64,000 bases of DNA from an uncultured Thermogutta sp. (GTDB taxonomy: Bacteria; Planctomycetota; Planctomycetia; Pirellulales; Thermoguttaceae): contig CAKZMM010000059.1 of NCBI GenBank assembly GCA_937128505.1, positions 1 to 64,000 on the forward strand. Reading direction: 5' to 3'. Below are positions 46,714 to 55,990 of this stretch, piece by piece. A program made the position numbers and the translations under genes. The first letter of the stretch is position 1. Every line of letters starts with the position of its first letter. The notes under the pieces are model-generated. The model worked only from the letters and a program-made list of their open reading frames with translations, did no database searches and was not told the origin of the DNA.

Positions 46714-49700
46714 GTGAGATTCACCGTGTGCAGCCGCTTGTTTCTCCTTACGTGTCTGCTTGTGGTGTTTGTGGCTTTGGTGGACGCGCGATTGAGCCCA
46801 CTTTATGGATCACAGCGGGAAGCGCGTAGCGCTTCTTCTCAGAAGGGACAAAGCGGGACTTCGGAGGTGGTCGCCCTTTGGCAGTTTTCGCCGGGGATGG
46901 AGGGCGCTGACAACTCTGGAAATGGTCACTCTCTTAAACTGCGGGGTGAATCGCGATTTGCCCCGGGGGGAAAGTCTGAATCGTGCCTGGAGTGCTTCGC
47001 GACTGAAAGCCAGAGGAATAAACCCCAAGGCGCCGTGGTGAAGAATCACCCGCGGCTGAGTCCGCCGGGGGCTTTTACGATCGAAATGTGGATAAGGCCG
47101 AAAGAGGAGATCCGACAGGTAAACCACGTCTTTCTGCTGGACAAGAAGTACTACAACTATCCAAAAGATGTACCTGAGGCAAACTGCGACTATTGCTTGT
47201 GTTTGCGGAGGGTTCAAGGCTCGCAATACCGGCTGGAGGCCCACCTTGGCTTCGGAAAGGACTCCGTTAGTTACGAATCGCAGATGTTCCCCTTGGAACC
47301 CGGCCAATGGGTACACGTAGCTTTTAGTTACGACGGGCGAGGAACGGGCCGATTTGCCATCAATGAAAAATTTGCGGGCCGAACTCACATTTCCGATCGC
47401 GGTCCCATTACGCCTGGGAAATGGGATCTGGTCATTGGTGACCGCTACGGCAGTTTGTTCGCGCCGTTTCCGGGTTTTATCGACGAGGTGCGAATCTTAG
47501 GCAAAGTGGCAGAGTATTTTAGCGATGTGGAATTGATCGTGGTGCCGGGCACCCGAGCGGCGTTTCTTCGCGGCGAGCCGGAACCTGCCTTGCGCTTGCT
47601 GCTTGCCAATGGCCAGGACACGGAGCTGGCTGAAATGGTGGTGGAGGCCACTTTGCCCCAGGGTGAATACACCGTTACGGTGGGGAAATTGAAGCCGAGT
47701 GAGCAGAAAGAGTTTTGGCTCCCGATTGACCCGTGGCTGCGTCCTGGGCGGTATCAAGTGCCGATGAAAGTTCGCGATCGGGAAACCGGCAAGCTACTTG
47801 CTGAGCAGGTGGTCTCATTCAACATGGTCCGGCGCCGGTTACCGAATCAAATGCCGGTTATTCTTTGGGGCACAGGAGATTTGGATCTAGTGCAAGAAAT
47901 CGGCTTCACCCATCAGATTGTGCCGATGGTGGATTACGAGAGAATCTGGGAAGCCGGGGAAGTGACCGAGGCTGTTTCCCCGGGGCGGGTGAGGGATTTG
48001 GCCAACACGCTCGATGAGTACGCAGTCCGTGGTTTGGGGGCCGTTGCGTATTTGTACCCGGCTTCCTGGGTGATGCGGGAAGAAAAACTACGGGAACGCT
48101 TTCAGCGCATCGATCGTCAGGGGAAGCCGTACTCACCGCCGAACGCGTGCGGACTTTTTCCCGAATTGAACGAATACTGCTACCGTGTTGGGGCTTCGGT
48201 GGGAAGAACATTCAAGGATTTTCCGGCGTGGGAGGCGGCGTTGATTCAATCGGAGTTACGCGACGGGACGCATGTTTGCTTTCACTCTCATGATCTCGAG
48301 GCGTTCCGTGCTCATGCGGGGTTTGAGATTCCGGAGGCGGCAACCAGTAAATGGGGCGTGAAGCACGGCTCTATCCCGGGATTCCCGAAAAATCGCGTTC
48401 TACCGAATAATGACCCCCTTTTGGTGTTTTATCGGTGGTTTTGGTCGGAGGGGGATGGTTGGAATCGGCTTCATTCGGCAGTGCATCGCGGAATCAAGGA
48501 CGAAGCTCGACCGGATGTGTGGACCTTTTTCGACCCGGCGGTCCGTACTCCCAGTATCTGGGGAAGCGGGGGTGAGGTCGATGTGATTTCACAATGGACA
48601 TACACGTATCCTGATCCAATCAAAATTGGTTTGGCAACCGATGAACTAATGGCGATGGCTGAGGGGAGCGGATCGCGTCAAAAGGTTATGAAGATGACGC
48701 AAATTATTTGGTATCGCTCGCAAACGGCACCGGAGTTGCCTGAGGATCCGGCTCGGCGTGCCGCGTGGGAGAAAGAGATCCCCGATGCTCGTTTCATCAC
48801 CATTGCTCCGGATCACCTCCGCGAAGCTTTTTGGATAAAGATATCGCGGCCAATCCGTGGGATTATGTACCACGGATGGGGTTCGCTCGTGGATGCCGGA
48901 CCTAATGGTTATCGGTACACCAACCCGGAGACGAAGGAGGTCTTGTCGCAACTGATTCGCGAAGTAATTCGCCCGTTGGGACCGACGCTTCTTGCGCTAG
49001 AGGATTGCCCTGCAGATGTTGCTCTCCTCGAAAGTTTTACCGCGCAGATGTTTGCCCGGCGGGGCACATTTGGTTGGGGCAACTCGTGGGAGGCGGATAT
49101 ATATTTAGCGCTGCAATGGGCCCGGCTCCCATCGCGCGTTGTCTACGAGCAAACGATCCTCGAACACGGGCTAAAACCTTATCGGGTACTCGTTCTGCCT
49201 GCCTGCGATGTTCTGCCGGAAAGTGTCGTTGCCGCCATTGGAAAATTTCAGGAGGAGGGAGGAGTTATCGTCGGCGACGAACTCCTTTGCCCCGCGATTA
49301 AACCCGATTTGGTCCTCAACCGTGTTTCGCGAACCCAACAGCCCGATAAGGACAAGGCGGCACTTCAGCAGATTGCCCGGCAACTTCGGGACTTCTTGAA
49401 GGAGCGAGGTTATTCGTGGAGTGCAGATTCATCGAATCCGGATATTCTCGTACGCCTTCGGCGCGCCGGAAATGCACAGTACCTGTTTGTTGTCAATGAC
49501 CGGCGAACCTTCGGCAACTATGTGGGGCATCATGGTCGCGTCATGGAGATGGGAGTTCCCATCGCTGGTGAAGTCTCCGTGCTCCGGGCCGGTGGTGTGG
49601 TTTACGACTTGCTAAAGGGGCAACCTGTTCCGGCAAAATCGGCCGGTGGTCGACTCCAATGGAATGTGGAACTTGGGTCCGGCCAAGGCACACTATTCAT

Positions 49701-50013
49701 GATCGTTGGGGAGCCGATCCACACCGTTCGACTAACTGCACCGCCGGTTGGGGACCGGGGGAAAATCGTCCCGTTGAGAATCGCCGTTGTGGGAGCGAAA
49801 GAAAAACCCGTGGATGCCGCCGTACCCGTGGAGGTGCAGATCGTCGGTCCGGATGGGGAGCTTGCGGAACCAAGCGGCTTCTACGCGACGCAAGCTGGCG
49901 AGCTAGAAATTCTCTGGCAGGTTGCGACAAACGAAACACTGGGCCCGTGGCGGGTACAGGTGCGTGAGCTGGCTTCGGGGAAAGAGGCGAAATTTCAAGT
50001 CGCGATCCGCTGA
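46714..50013 (+). CDS. Secreted LamG-domain protein with glycosidase-like C-terminal region
   Basis: 1099 residues starting at a GTG with AGGAG eight bases upstream. Signal peptide at residues 1-26. Residues about 50-265 are a LamG/concanavalin-like carbohydrate-binding fold (FTIEMWIRPKEE, WVHVAFSYDGRGTGRFAINE, FPGFIDEVRIL). The middle (about 385-690) resembles a TIM-barrel glycosidase (LDEYAVRGLGAVAYLYPASW, GIMYHGWGSLVDAGPNGYRY). From about 760 there is a Rossmann-like domain (YRVLVLPACDVLPESVVAAIGKF) like the trimerisation domain of GH42 beta-galactosidases. A beta-rich tail ends the protein. I infer a secreted glycoside hydrolase-type protein of unknown specificity; catalytic acids cannot be assigned by eye. 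Confidence 0.78.
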   Translation: MRFTVCSRLFLLTCLLVVFVALVDARLSPLYGSQREARSASSQKGQSGTSEVVALWQFSPGMEGADNSGNGHSLKLRGESRFAPGGKSESCLECFATESQRNKPQGAVVKNHPRLSPPGAFTIEMWIRPKEEIRQVNHVFLLDKKYYNYPKDVPEANCDYCLCLRRVQGSQYRLEAHLGFGKDSVSYESQMFPLEPGQWVHVAFSYDGRGTGRFAINEKFAGRTHISDRGPITPGKWDLVIGDRYGSLFAPFPGFIDEVRILGKVAEYFSDVELIVVPGTRAAFLRGEPEPALRLLLANGQDTELAEMVVEATLPQGEYTVTVGKLKPSEQKEFWLPIDPWLRPGRYQVPMKVRDRETGKLLAEQVVSFNMVRRRLPNQMPVILWGTGDLDLVQEIGFTHQIVPMVDYERIWEAGEVTEAVSPGRVRDLANTLDEYAVRGLGAVAYLYPASWVMREEKLRERFQRIDRQGKPYSPPNACGLFPELNEYCYRVGASVGRTFKDFPAWEAALIQSELRDGTHVCFHSHDLEAFRAHAGFEIPEAATSKWGVKHGSIPGFPKNRVLPNNDPLLVFYRWFWSEGDGWNRLHSAVHRGIKDEARPDVWTFFDPAVRTPSIWGSGGEVDVISQWTYTYPDPIKIGLATDELMAMAEGSGSRQKVMKMTQIIWYRSQTAPELPEDPARRAAWEKEIPDARFITIAPDHLREAFWIKISRPIRGIMYHGWGSLVDAGPNGYRYTNPETKEVLSQLIREVIRPLGPTLLALEDCPADVALLESFTAQMFARRGTFGWGNSWEADIYLALQWARLPSRVVYEQTILEHGLKPYRVLVLPACDVLPESVVAAIGKFQEEGGVIVGDELLCPAIKPDLVLNRVSRTQQPDKDKAALQQIARQLRDFLKERGYSWSADSSNPDILVRLRRAGNAQYLFVVNDRRTFGNYVGHHGRVMEMGVPIAGEVSVLRAGGVVYDLLKGQPVPAKSAGGRLQWNVELGSGQGTLFMIVGEPIHTVRLTAPPVGDRGKIVPLRIAVVGAKEKPVDAAVPVEVQIVGPDGELAEPSGFYATQAGELEILWQVATNETLGPWRVQVRELASGKEAKFQVAIR

Positions 50014-50762
50014 AAAGGTGCGGTCCTCTGGTACACGATTCGGCAGGGCGAAAGATCATTAACGGGGTGAGGGATCCCGGAGCCCCGTGTCTTCGCGAAG
50101 GCTTCTTCTCGCTGTTAATGGCTCGACTTTTTGCTGCTATTTTCGGTGAGATTCTTTCCCGCTGTTATTGGCGAGATTTTTCCCGGAAGCTACGGATCTT
50201 GCTCAATGTGCCGAAGAAGCACGGGGCTTCCTAACGGTAGCTCCCGAATTCATCGGAACACCGTTGAAAAATGTCGACTCTCAAAATCGGGCTGCCCGGC
50301 AACGAAATTAGCCCCGTTATTCATGGGAATACCTTTGAAACATTTCGACCCACGGGGTTTGCGGGCTGATTCCTTTTCAGTCCGGCGACCCCTATTCAAT
50401 CCGGCGACTCCTATCGTGCCGCAAAAGATGCTTATCCTCCCCTTGCCCTCCCAGAAAAAGGAGCAGCTTTCATTCTCCAGATCTGAAAAACGAGCAGCTT
50501 TCGTTGCTGGCGGGTAGGGTCGACAATCGAGTAGCGATTGTGCGTAATTTGCCGGCAAAGCCCCAGATTTGGGTTTCACCCTTTGCGGAAACTCCGCCAG
50601 GGAAACTCTGCTTCCTAATTAGGGAATGATCCTGCCGCCGATGAGGCAAATAGGAGGAAGTGGAAAGTTAGGAGGCTTTCCTCTTAATCCTATTTTGTGG
50701 GCCACAGTATTTTATTCTTGCTGTGTGGACCCTCGTATTCCCTTTATGTCAGCGAGGCGGTC
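50014..50762. other. Spacer with multiple imperfect repeats
   Basis: 749 bp. GCTGTTATTGGCGAGATTTTT-like units start at 50111, 50133 and 50161. A 30-bp unit recurs 71 bp apart (50248, 50319). A TCCGGCGACYCCTAT unit is repeated in tandem near 50383-50413. The frame at 50131-50517 spans these repeats and is probably not a gene. Confidence 0.65.
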
Positions 50763-52676
50763 ATGTTTCGAATGCACGGATTGGCGTACTCGCGCCTGGC
50801 ACGGGTGTCGGCAGGGACACTCCTGGGGGTTCTCGCAAGCTTGGCCGGCCTTTCGGGGAGGCTTGCTTTTCCACAACAGGAGCTTGGGCCGGCCGCACCG
50901 CTTTATGCCGATTCTTTTTTATCGAATCCGAATTTCTCCTATGGCTCGAATTCCGAAAGATATTTGCCCGCGCCTTGCACCCGCTGTGCGCGGCAAAGTT
51001 TGAGTAGGCCGGGTGATTCTTCGGCGCCACTGTCGGATTATCCTTCGGCTAGGCTTTATCGGTCAGCTCCACTGCCGCCACCGATCTGGGATGCGGCTTA
51101 CGATCGAGATCATTCCGCGGAAAGCCGGGAGTATCCGGATCCGACTTTCAATTCACTGCAAGGTCCGTTTGTTGATGCTGGTCTAATCGGTTCTGAGAGC
51201 CATGAAGGGGCAGACCGAGAAAGGGAACATGAAGCTTCCGAGACCTCGAACGCTTCGGGGACAACAGTATCGCGGTCCATAGAAGCCCCGCCGTCTGACA
51301 CGAAAAAAGCCGAAGCGCCGAAATCAAGCCCCCCTGTGTGTGACGAGAAAAAACGCAAGGAGCTTGCGCAAAAAGTTGCGAGTTCTCATAAAGGCGTGTT
51401 TTTTGAAAACGACTTCCGTTACCTCGAAGATCCTTGTTATACCGACTGGCATTTCGGTGATTTGCTTAAACGCCATTACATCCTCTCGGGGGTGGTTTTG
51501 GATATCGGTGGGCAGTACCGCCTCCGTCAGCACAGTGAGCAGAACATGCGGGGACTGGGCCTGACGGGAATTGACGACGATTTCCTGCTTCAAAGGTTTC
51601 GCCTTTACGGTGACGTGAAGGCGGGAGATTGGTTCCGCTTTTATGCGGAGTTTCTGGATGCTCAAAGCAATTTTGAGGATTTCGCCCCGCGAGCCATCGA
51701 GGAAAACCGAGCCGATATGCTCAACCTTTTTGGCGATGTCCGGCTTTGGGCCGGATGTCGCGGAGAGCTTTGGGCCCGAATCGGCCGTCAGGAATTGCTT
51801 TATGGAGCCCAACGATTTATTTCGCCTCTGGACTGGGCCAATACCCGACGAAACTTTGAAGGCTATAAGCTTTACTGGAAAGGAGAGGCGTGGAATGTGG
51901 ATGCCTTTTGGGTGCGGCCGGTGGTCGTCGATAGGGAGCGTTTCGATTCGCCGGACCAAAGCCAAGAATTTATGGGCATCTATGCCTCCACCAAGCACAT
52001 CAAGCCTCACACGATAGACCTTTATTACTTGCGTTACCTAGAAACGGATGATCGGCCTCTTGCGGTCAATTTTGAATTCGATACGTTGGGGGCTCGGTGG
52101 CTTGGTGAATGGGATATTTGGCTTGCGGAATTGGAAGCCGCGGTCCAGTGGGGGGAATACGATCGGCAAGATCATCTGGCGGGGATGTACACTGCTGGTT
52201 TGGGGCGCAAATTCCCGCAGTTGGCCTGGGAACCGATCGTATGGGTTTACTACGATTGGGCCTCCGGTGACGAAACACCGGGAAACGGATTCCACCATCT
52301 GTTCCCGTTGGGCCATCGATATCTGGGATGGATGGATCTTTTCGGACGCCGAAACATTCAAGATGTAAATCTGCTGCTTACGCTCCAACCCCACAAGAAT
52401 TTAAAGCTGTTTCTGTGGCATCACATCTTGTTCCTGGAAGATACCGACGATGTTCCTTACGGCGTGACCATGAGGCCGCTGGCGAGCGCACCAGGTGGTG
52501 ACCGGTATTTGGGTCAGGAGCTCGATCTAGCGCTCGATTGGTCGATCACGCCACGGACCAATATGTTATGGGGCTATTCACATTTCTTCGCAGGAGATTT
52601 TTTCGAGACAAATCCGACGGTGCCCTATTCTGATGATGCGGATTTCTTCTACACTCAGTTTACGGTGAACTTCTGA
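50763..52676 (+). CDS. Alginate-export-type outer-membrane porin
   Basis: 637 residues from ATG 50763 (GAGG five bases upstream; frame open to 50697). A signal peptide covers residues about 1-38. About 170 residues of low-complexity, acidic Ser/Pro/Glu-rich sequence follow (residues 40-200). The remainder is a beta-barrel with alternating aromatic strands: RFRLYGDVKAGDWFRFYAEFLDA, LWARIGRQELLYGAQRFISPLDWANTRR, HTIDLYYLRYLET, LFLWHHILFLED and the terminal FFYTQFTVNF ending in Phe. The GRQELxxGxxRxxxxxDWxNxRR block is typical of the alginate_exp family. It is likely a channel for glycans or other organic solutes and may serve the adjacent LamG protein. Confidence 0.87.
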   Translation: MFRMHGLAYSRLARVSAGTLLGVLASLAGLSGRLAFPQQELGPAAPLYADSFLSNPNFSYGSNSERYLPAPCTRCARQSLSRPGDSSAPLSDYPSARLYRSAPLPPPIWDAAYDRDHSAESREYPDPTFNSLQGPFVDAGLIGSESHEGADREREHEASETSNASGTTVSRSIEAPPSDTKKAEAPKSSPPVCDEKKRKELAQKVASSHKGVFFENDFRYLEDPCYTDWHFGDLLKRHYILSGVVLDIGGQYRLRQHSEQNMRGLGLTGIDDDFLLQRFRLYGDVKAGDWFRFYAEFLDAQSNFEDFAPRAIEENRADMLNLFGDVRLWAGCRGELWARIGRQELLYGAQRFISPLDWANTRRNFEGYKLYWKGEAWNVDAFWVRPVVVDRERFDSPDQSQEFMGIYASTKHIKPHTIDLYYLRYLETDDRPLAVNFEFDTLGARWLGEWDIWLAELEAAVQWGEYDRQDHLAGMYTAGLGRKFPQLAWEPIVWVYYDWASGDETPGNGFHHLFPLGHRYLGWMDLFGRRNIQDVNLLLTLQPHKNLKLFLWHHILFLEDTDDVPYGVTMRPLASAPGGDRYLGQELDLALDWSITPRTNMLWGYSHFFAGDFFETNPTVPYSDDADFFYTQFTVNF

Positions 52677-53460
52677 AGCGGGGCGAGCTTTCTGCCGTGC
52701 GAACCTAGAGAATGAGAGAATACTAGAGAATGAGAGAATACCGGTCTAAGCCGTTCACGGCACCCTACGCAGAGTTTTCTCCCGCAGAAACGCAGAGGGT
52801 ACCTCGGTTACGCAAAAGACTCGTGGCATGGCCGGCTCCCTTCTGCGTGCGATCCTAGTGGAATGATTGACAAGCGCGGCGATCGAAAACTGCTGTCGGG
52901 TCTTCGAAAACACCCTCTTCAGGGAAGAGGATAGGCCTTCGGAATTTGGCAAAGTCTCATCTTGTGTTTAATGTTCGGGGCATGGGTGTGTCGGAGGAGG
53001 TCAGCGCTCTCATGGGTTCGGGGCCGTCGAATCTCGCCCATTTTACCGAAGCGGTAAGAGCGCAGTTGGCCGGCAAAGCTTTATGAACCTCTCAAAATTG
53101 CCTTGTCTTTTCAGCTTTTATCTATCCCTTCGCCTTGAGATGATGAACTGATCGCTTCTCGCTCAGATGCTCAAAGTGGCGAAAACTTTGGCGGAAGCTC
53201 CTAGAAAGCCCGAAAAAATTCTTCTTGAACTATTTTGACAAAGGCTCGCCGCGCCTTTTAGGTTGGGTGTATCCAGGGCGTGAGAATTCTTTGTGAAGAG
53301 GGCTGCAATTCGAATTCAGGCGTGCGATTGACCTAGGGGCTGAAATTTCGAGGCGAAGGGGTTCTCCGGCACGCCATTTGTGGTAGAGGGGCTAGGGGCC
53401 TCAATTCGGAACGAGGGCTGATCGCGATCCAATGTCGCTAAGTCGTGTAAGGAAGAGGTT
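52677..53460. other. Spacer upstream of the CRISPR-Cas operon
   Basis: 784 bp. A perfect 18-bp tandem duplication is at 52705-52722 and 52723-52740 (AGAGAATGAGAGAATA core). No CRISPR repeats, no cas6 and no RNA gene seen. The operon promoter should be near 53350-53440, but I cannot define it. AGGAAGAGG directly precedes the cas10 start. Confidence 0.6.
52705..52740. repeat. Perfect 18-bp tandem duplication
   Basis: Two identical 18-bp units (52705-52722 and 52723-52740) starting CTAGAGAATGAG. Perfect identity suggests a recent event. Confidence 0.9.
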
Positions 53461-53967
53461 ATGGGCGAAGACCGCTTTCTTGCTCTTTTCGATATTCCCG
53501 GCGTAAAGCAGTACGTCTTTGGGACCGATCCCCTCGTCGAAATCCGCGGGGCAAGTGCGCTTCTCAGTCACCTGAATCGCACGGTGATGAAAAAGGAACT
53601 GCAAGAGGCATTGGTCGGAGCAACGGTAGACTGCGTGTTTGCTGGGGGCGGTGCCGCTCAGTTCTTGGTGGTGGGTACCAACCTCGCGGCGTTAGAGGAC
53701 GCCTGCCGGAGGGTGGTTCGGGCCCTACGAATGGAGACGGCCGGCGAAGTGAGCCCGGTTTTCGGATGCGCCGCTTGGCCGGACGGGAGCGATTATCCGT
53801 CGGTTCTGGATGAGGCTTATTTTCGACTTCGAGTGAGGAGAGAAGTGCCGACCACTCCTCGAGTTTTGCCCACGGCCCCTGTGATGGCGGAGTGTCAATC
53901 GGCGGCGTATTTGCCTGGGGTTGCCAGGGAAAGAGAGCCCGAGGGAGAAGTCGTCCTTCTTTACTGA
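53461..53967 (+). CDS. cas10: Cas10 N-terminal part (first Palm domain), split from the rest
   Basis: 168 residues that match the start of a short Cas10: FDIPGVKQYVFGTDPLVEIRGASALLSHLNR, then CVFAGGGAAQFLVV, the inactive first Palm (pseudo-GGDD). There is no HD nuclease domain before it. A single Cys (AECQSA, residue about 145) could be what is left of the zinc finger that normally follows. The stop TGA at 53965-53967 overlaps the ATG of the next frame (TGATG). The two parts may be separate coupled proteins, or a gene broken by indels. A third frame between them reads DACRRKRQYAR, the expected end of the zinc finger, which favours indels. A good ribosome site (GGAAGAGG) precedes the ATG. Confidence 0.8.
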   Translation: MGEDRFLALFDIPGVKQYVFGTDPLVEIRGASALLSHLNRTVMKKELQEALVGATVDCVFAGGGAAQFLVVGTNLAALEDACRRVVRALRMETAGEVSPVFGCAAWPDGSDYPSVLDEAYFRLRVRREVPTTPRVLPTAPVMAECQSAAYLPGVAREREPEGEVVLLY

Positions 53968-55157
53968 TGCGTGTCGAAGAAAGCGACAATATGCTCGGCA
54001 TGCACAGCATTCGGGCGTTTGGGGGAGGTGGATGGAGCATCTGGCCCCGGGGGCGCATATGGGTCGAACCGAAGCAATGGGATAGGCTCCGCTGCAAAAC
54101 CTTGGCCCACATTCCGAAAGCTAGTGGCCGGAAGGGGGAGATAGCGCTGGTATACGCCGACGGTAATGCGATGGGCAAGCGGATCCGTCAGCTCCGGTCG
54201 CCGGAAGCTTTCCGGTATTTTGCTCGGGTGGTGGATGATAGTATCCATGAAGCGTGTTTCGCCGCGCTAGAGTCCGTGTGTAGAAAAGAAATTGAAAACA
54301 TCGTCAATTGGGTGGATCGCACGACCCGTAAATCTCAAGCGGATGCAACCGAGGGGGAAGACTCAGCAAATGCCGATCGAAGTCGGCCGATGCTTCATGC
54401 GGATATCTTATTGCTCGGTGGAGACGATTTGCTCGTGGTTTTGCCTGCGGAGCAAGGGCTGGCGTTTGCAAGGTTGGTAGCGGAAAATTTCCGGGAACTA
54501 ACAGCCCAGAAAATGTCGAGTCTCCCGGATCCTTCACTGCAAGAGGCTTTTGGCGACGAGCATTGGCGAGAGGGCTTTACGGTTTCATGTGGGGTGGCGT
54601 TCGCCAAAGGTGATTATCCCGTGTATCTTTTGTTGAATTTGGCAGAGGAACTTTTGCGTAGTGCGAAGACCGCTGGATCCGCCGAGGTAAACGGAACGCG
54701 CGGGCAGAAACCTGCGATCACTTGGGGCATAGACTTTCATAAAGTCACTTCCGCTAATACACATGCTCTTTCGTATGTTCGGAAAAAGGTCTACTACGTT
54801 GATTCGCCCTTGCCGCGGACGCTGCGGCCTTTGGATAGCCAGGGGATGGAGCGACTGAAAAAAGCGGCGGAGCGTCTGAAACAGGGGAGATTGCCGGGCA
54901 GCAAGTTAAATGAGTTTTGGGAAGCGGCCCTTCATCCCAATCCCCATCAAGCACAATTGGCTGTCAAGGAGGTGTTCGCGCGGTGCCGTACCATCAACGA
55001 GAGACGTGCTGTTTGGGAGGCAACAGAGCAATTGTGTCCGCCGGGCTGGACGATGGAATTTCCAATTTTGCGATCCAGCAAAGGCAATGGAGAACCAAGA
55101 CGTGTTTTGCCTATTGCAGATTTGATCGAAGTCTGTGAGCTCTTAGATTTAGATTAG
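53967..55157 (+). CDS. cas10: Cas10 C-terminal part (catalytic Palm with GGDD)
   Basis: 396 residues if translation restarts at the ATG overlapping the previous stop. The second Palm domain has IALVYADGNAMG (Asp65) and LLLGGDDLLVVLP (GGDD at 151-154), the intact cyclase motif that makes cyclic oligoadenylates when target RNA is bound. A helical C-terminal domain follows (RLKQGRLPGSKLNEFWEAAL onward), equivalent to the Cas10 D4 domain that contacts Cas11. The first 50 residues (VEESDNMLGMHSIRAFGGGG) are probably out-of-frame translation, not native sequence. Together with the upstream part it gives a Cas10 of about 565 residues, short because the HD domain is missing. It is the signature subunit of the type III complex encoded downstream. 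Confidence 0.85.
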   Translation: MRVEESDNMLGMHSIRAFGGGGWSIWPRGRIWVEPKQWDRLRCKTLAHIPKASGRKGEIALVYADGNAMGKRIRQLRSPEAFRYFARVVDDSIHEACFAALESVCRKEIENIVNWVDRTTRKSQADATEGEDSANADRSRPMLHADILLLGGDDLLVVLPAEQGLAFARLVAENFRELTAQKMSSLPDPSLQEAFGDEHWREGFTVSCGVAFAKGDYPVYLLLNLAEELLRSAKTAGSAEVNGTRGQKPAITWGIDFHKVTSANTHALSYVRKKVYYVDSPLPRTLRPLDSQGMERLKKAAERLKQGRLPGSKLNEFWEAALHPNPHQAQLAVKEVFARCRTINERRAVWEATEQLCPPGWTMEFPILRSSKGNGEPRRVLPIADLIEVCELLDLD

Positions 55158-55222
55158 ATATGGGCAAGTCTGGACAACCAGGTTAGCGTGGCATCATTTG
55201 CGGGCGGAGGATTTCGGAGATC

Positions 55223-55972
55223 ATGAAACCTCAGCGGCTGCACATTAGGTTTGAGATTTGTTGGCACGGGCCTTGGCATGTGGGAAGTGGCTACTCTTTG
55301 GGGGCCATCGACCGGACGGTGCAGCGCATGGGGGGCACAGGAGGTAAGCCTTTTGTGCCTGGGTCGGAGATCAAGGGTGTGCTGCGGCATCAGTGCGAGC
55401 GCTTAGCCGCCGCATGTGGCTTGCGCACCGTGGATCCTCATGCGGTCAGCCAAAGTCAGCAAGAAAAGATAGTCCGACATTTCGTCCCCCTGGCAGAATC
55501 GCCGCTAGTGGTCGATCGCTTGTTTGGGAGCCGCTTTCAGGGGGAATGTCTTTTCATCGACCATGCTTTACCTGCGGAAGATTCAGAGATTTTAACCGGC
55601 AGTATCACTCGTACCGCGATCGACCGGGTTACAGGGACGGTGAAAAAAGGCCACCTTTTTTGCACGGAGCAAGTGTCGGGTGCCGGTGTGCGAATGAGCT
55701 CTGAACTGAATGCTTTTCATCCCGCGGGTGTGCTGACCCAAGAATCGGAGACAGCTTTCCCCCTGGAATATGCCCTGTTGGTGGCAGGGTTACTGAGCAT
55801 TGAAAGCTTCGGAGGTGATAAAAGTTGTGGGACTGGCCGATGCCGGATCGAAATTCGGGAGATCCTTTGGAATGACGAATCGCTTTCGGTGGACGAGGCT
55901 TTGAAGAGCTTCGCTGAGCAGGGGAGCGACTGGAGCGCCTGGCTTGAAATGTGTCGGGAGGGAACAGGCTAA
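55223..55972 (+). CDS. Csm3-like RAMP (Cas7-family backbone subunit)
   Basis: 249 residues of the Cas7 RAMP superfamily, the backbone that binds crRNA and cuts target RNA in type III complexes. Asp30 in GAIDRTVQRMGG lies where Csm3 has its catalytic Asp (Asp33 in Csm3). It is followed by KPFVPGSEIKGVLRHQCER, the RAMP PGSxxKG motif (residues 46-52). The thumb region has RLFGSRFQGECLFIDHA and SITRTAIDRVTGTVKKGHLF, and a Gly-rich loop KSCGTGRCRIEI ends the domain. It starts 66 bp after cas10, with GGAG shortly before the ATG, and ends 18 bp before csx10. An active slicer is predicted from the retained Asp. Confidence 0.87.
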   Translation: MKPQRLHIRFEICWHGPWHVGSGYSLGAIDRTVQRMGGTGGKPFVPGSEIKGVLRHQCERLAAACGLRTVDPHAVSQSQQEKIVRHFVPLAESPLVVDRLFGSRFQGECLFIDHALPAEDSEILTGSITRTAIDRVTGTVKKGHLFCTEQVSGAGVRMSSELNAFHPAGVLTQESETAFPLEYALLVAGLLSIESFGGDKSCGTGRCRIEIREILWNDESLSVDEALKSFAEQGSDWSAWLEMCREGTG

Positions 55973-55990
55973 AGGGTCGGAGAGGTATTC

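Noticed and set aside
50131-50517. 128-codon frame between the LamG and porin genes
   Set aside because: It spans several imperfect repeats whose periods (22, 28, 71) are not multiples of three.
53961-53969. Programmed -1 frameshift in cas10
   Set aside because: No slippery heptamer or downstream stem is evident, and the third-frame zinc-finger remnant fits two indels better. Not excluded.
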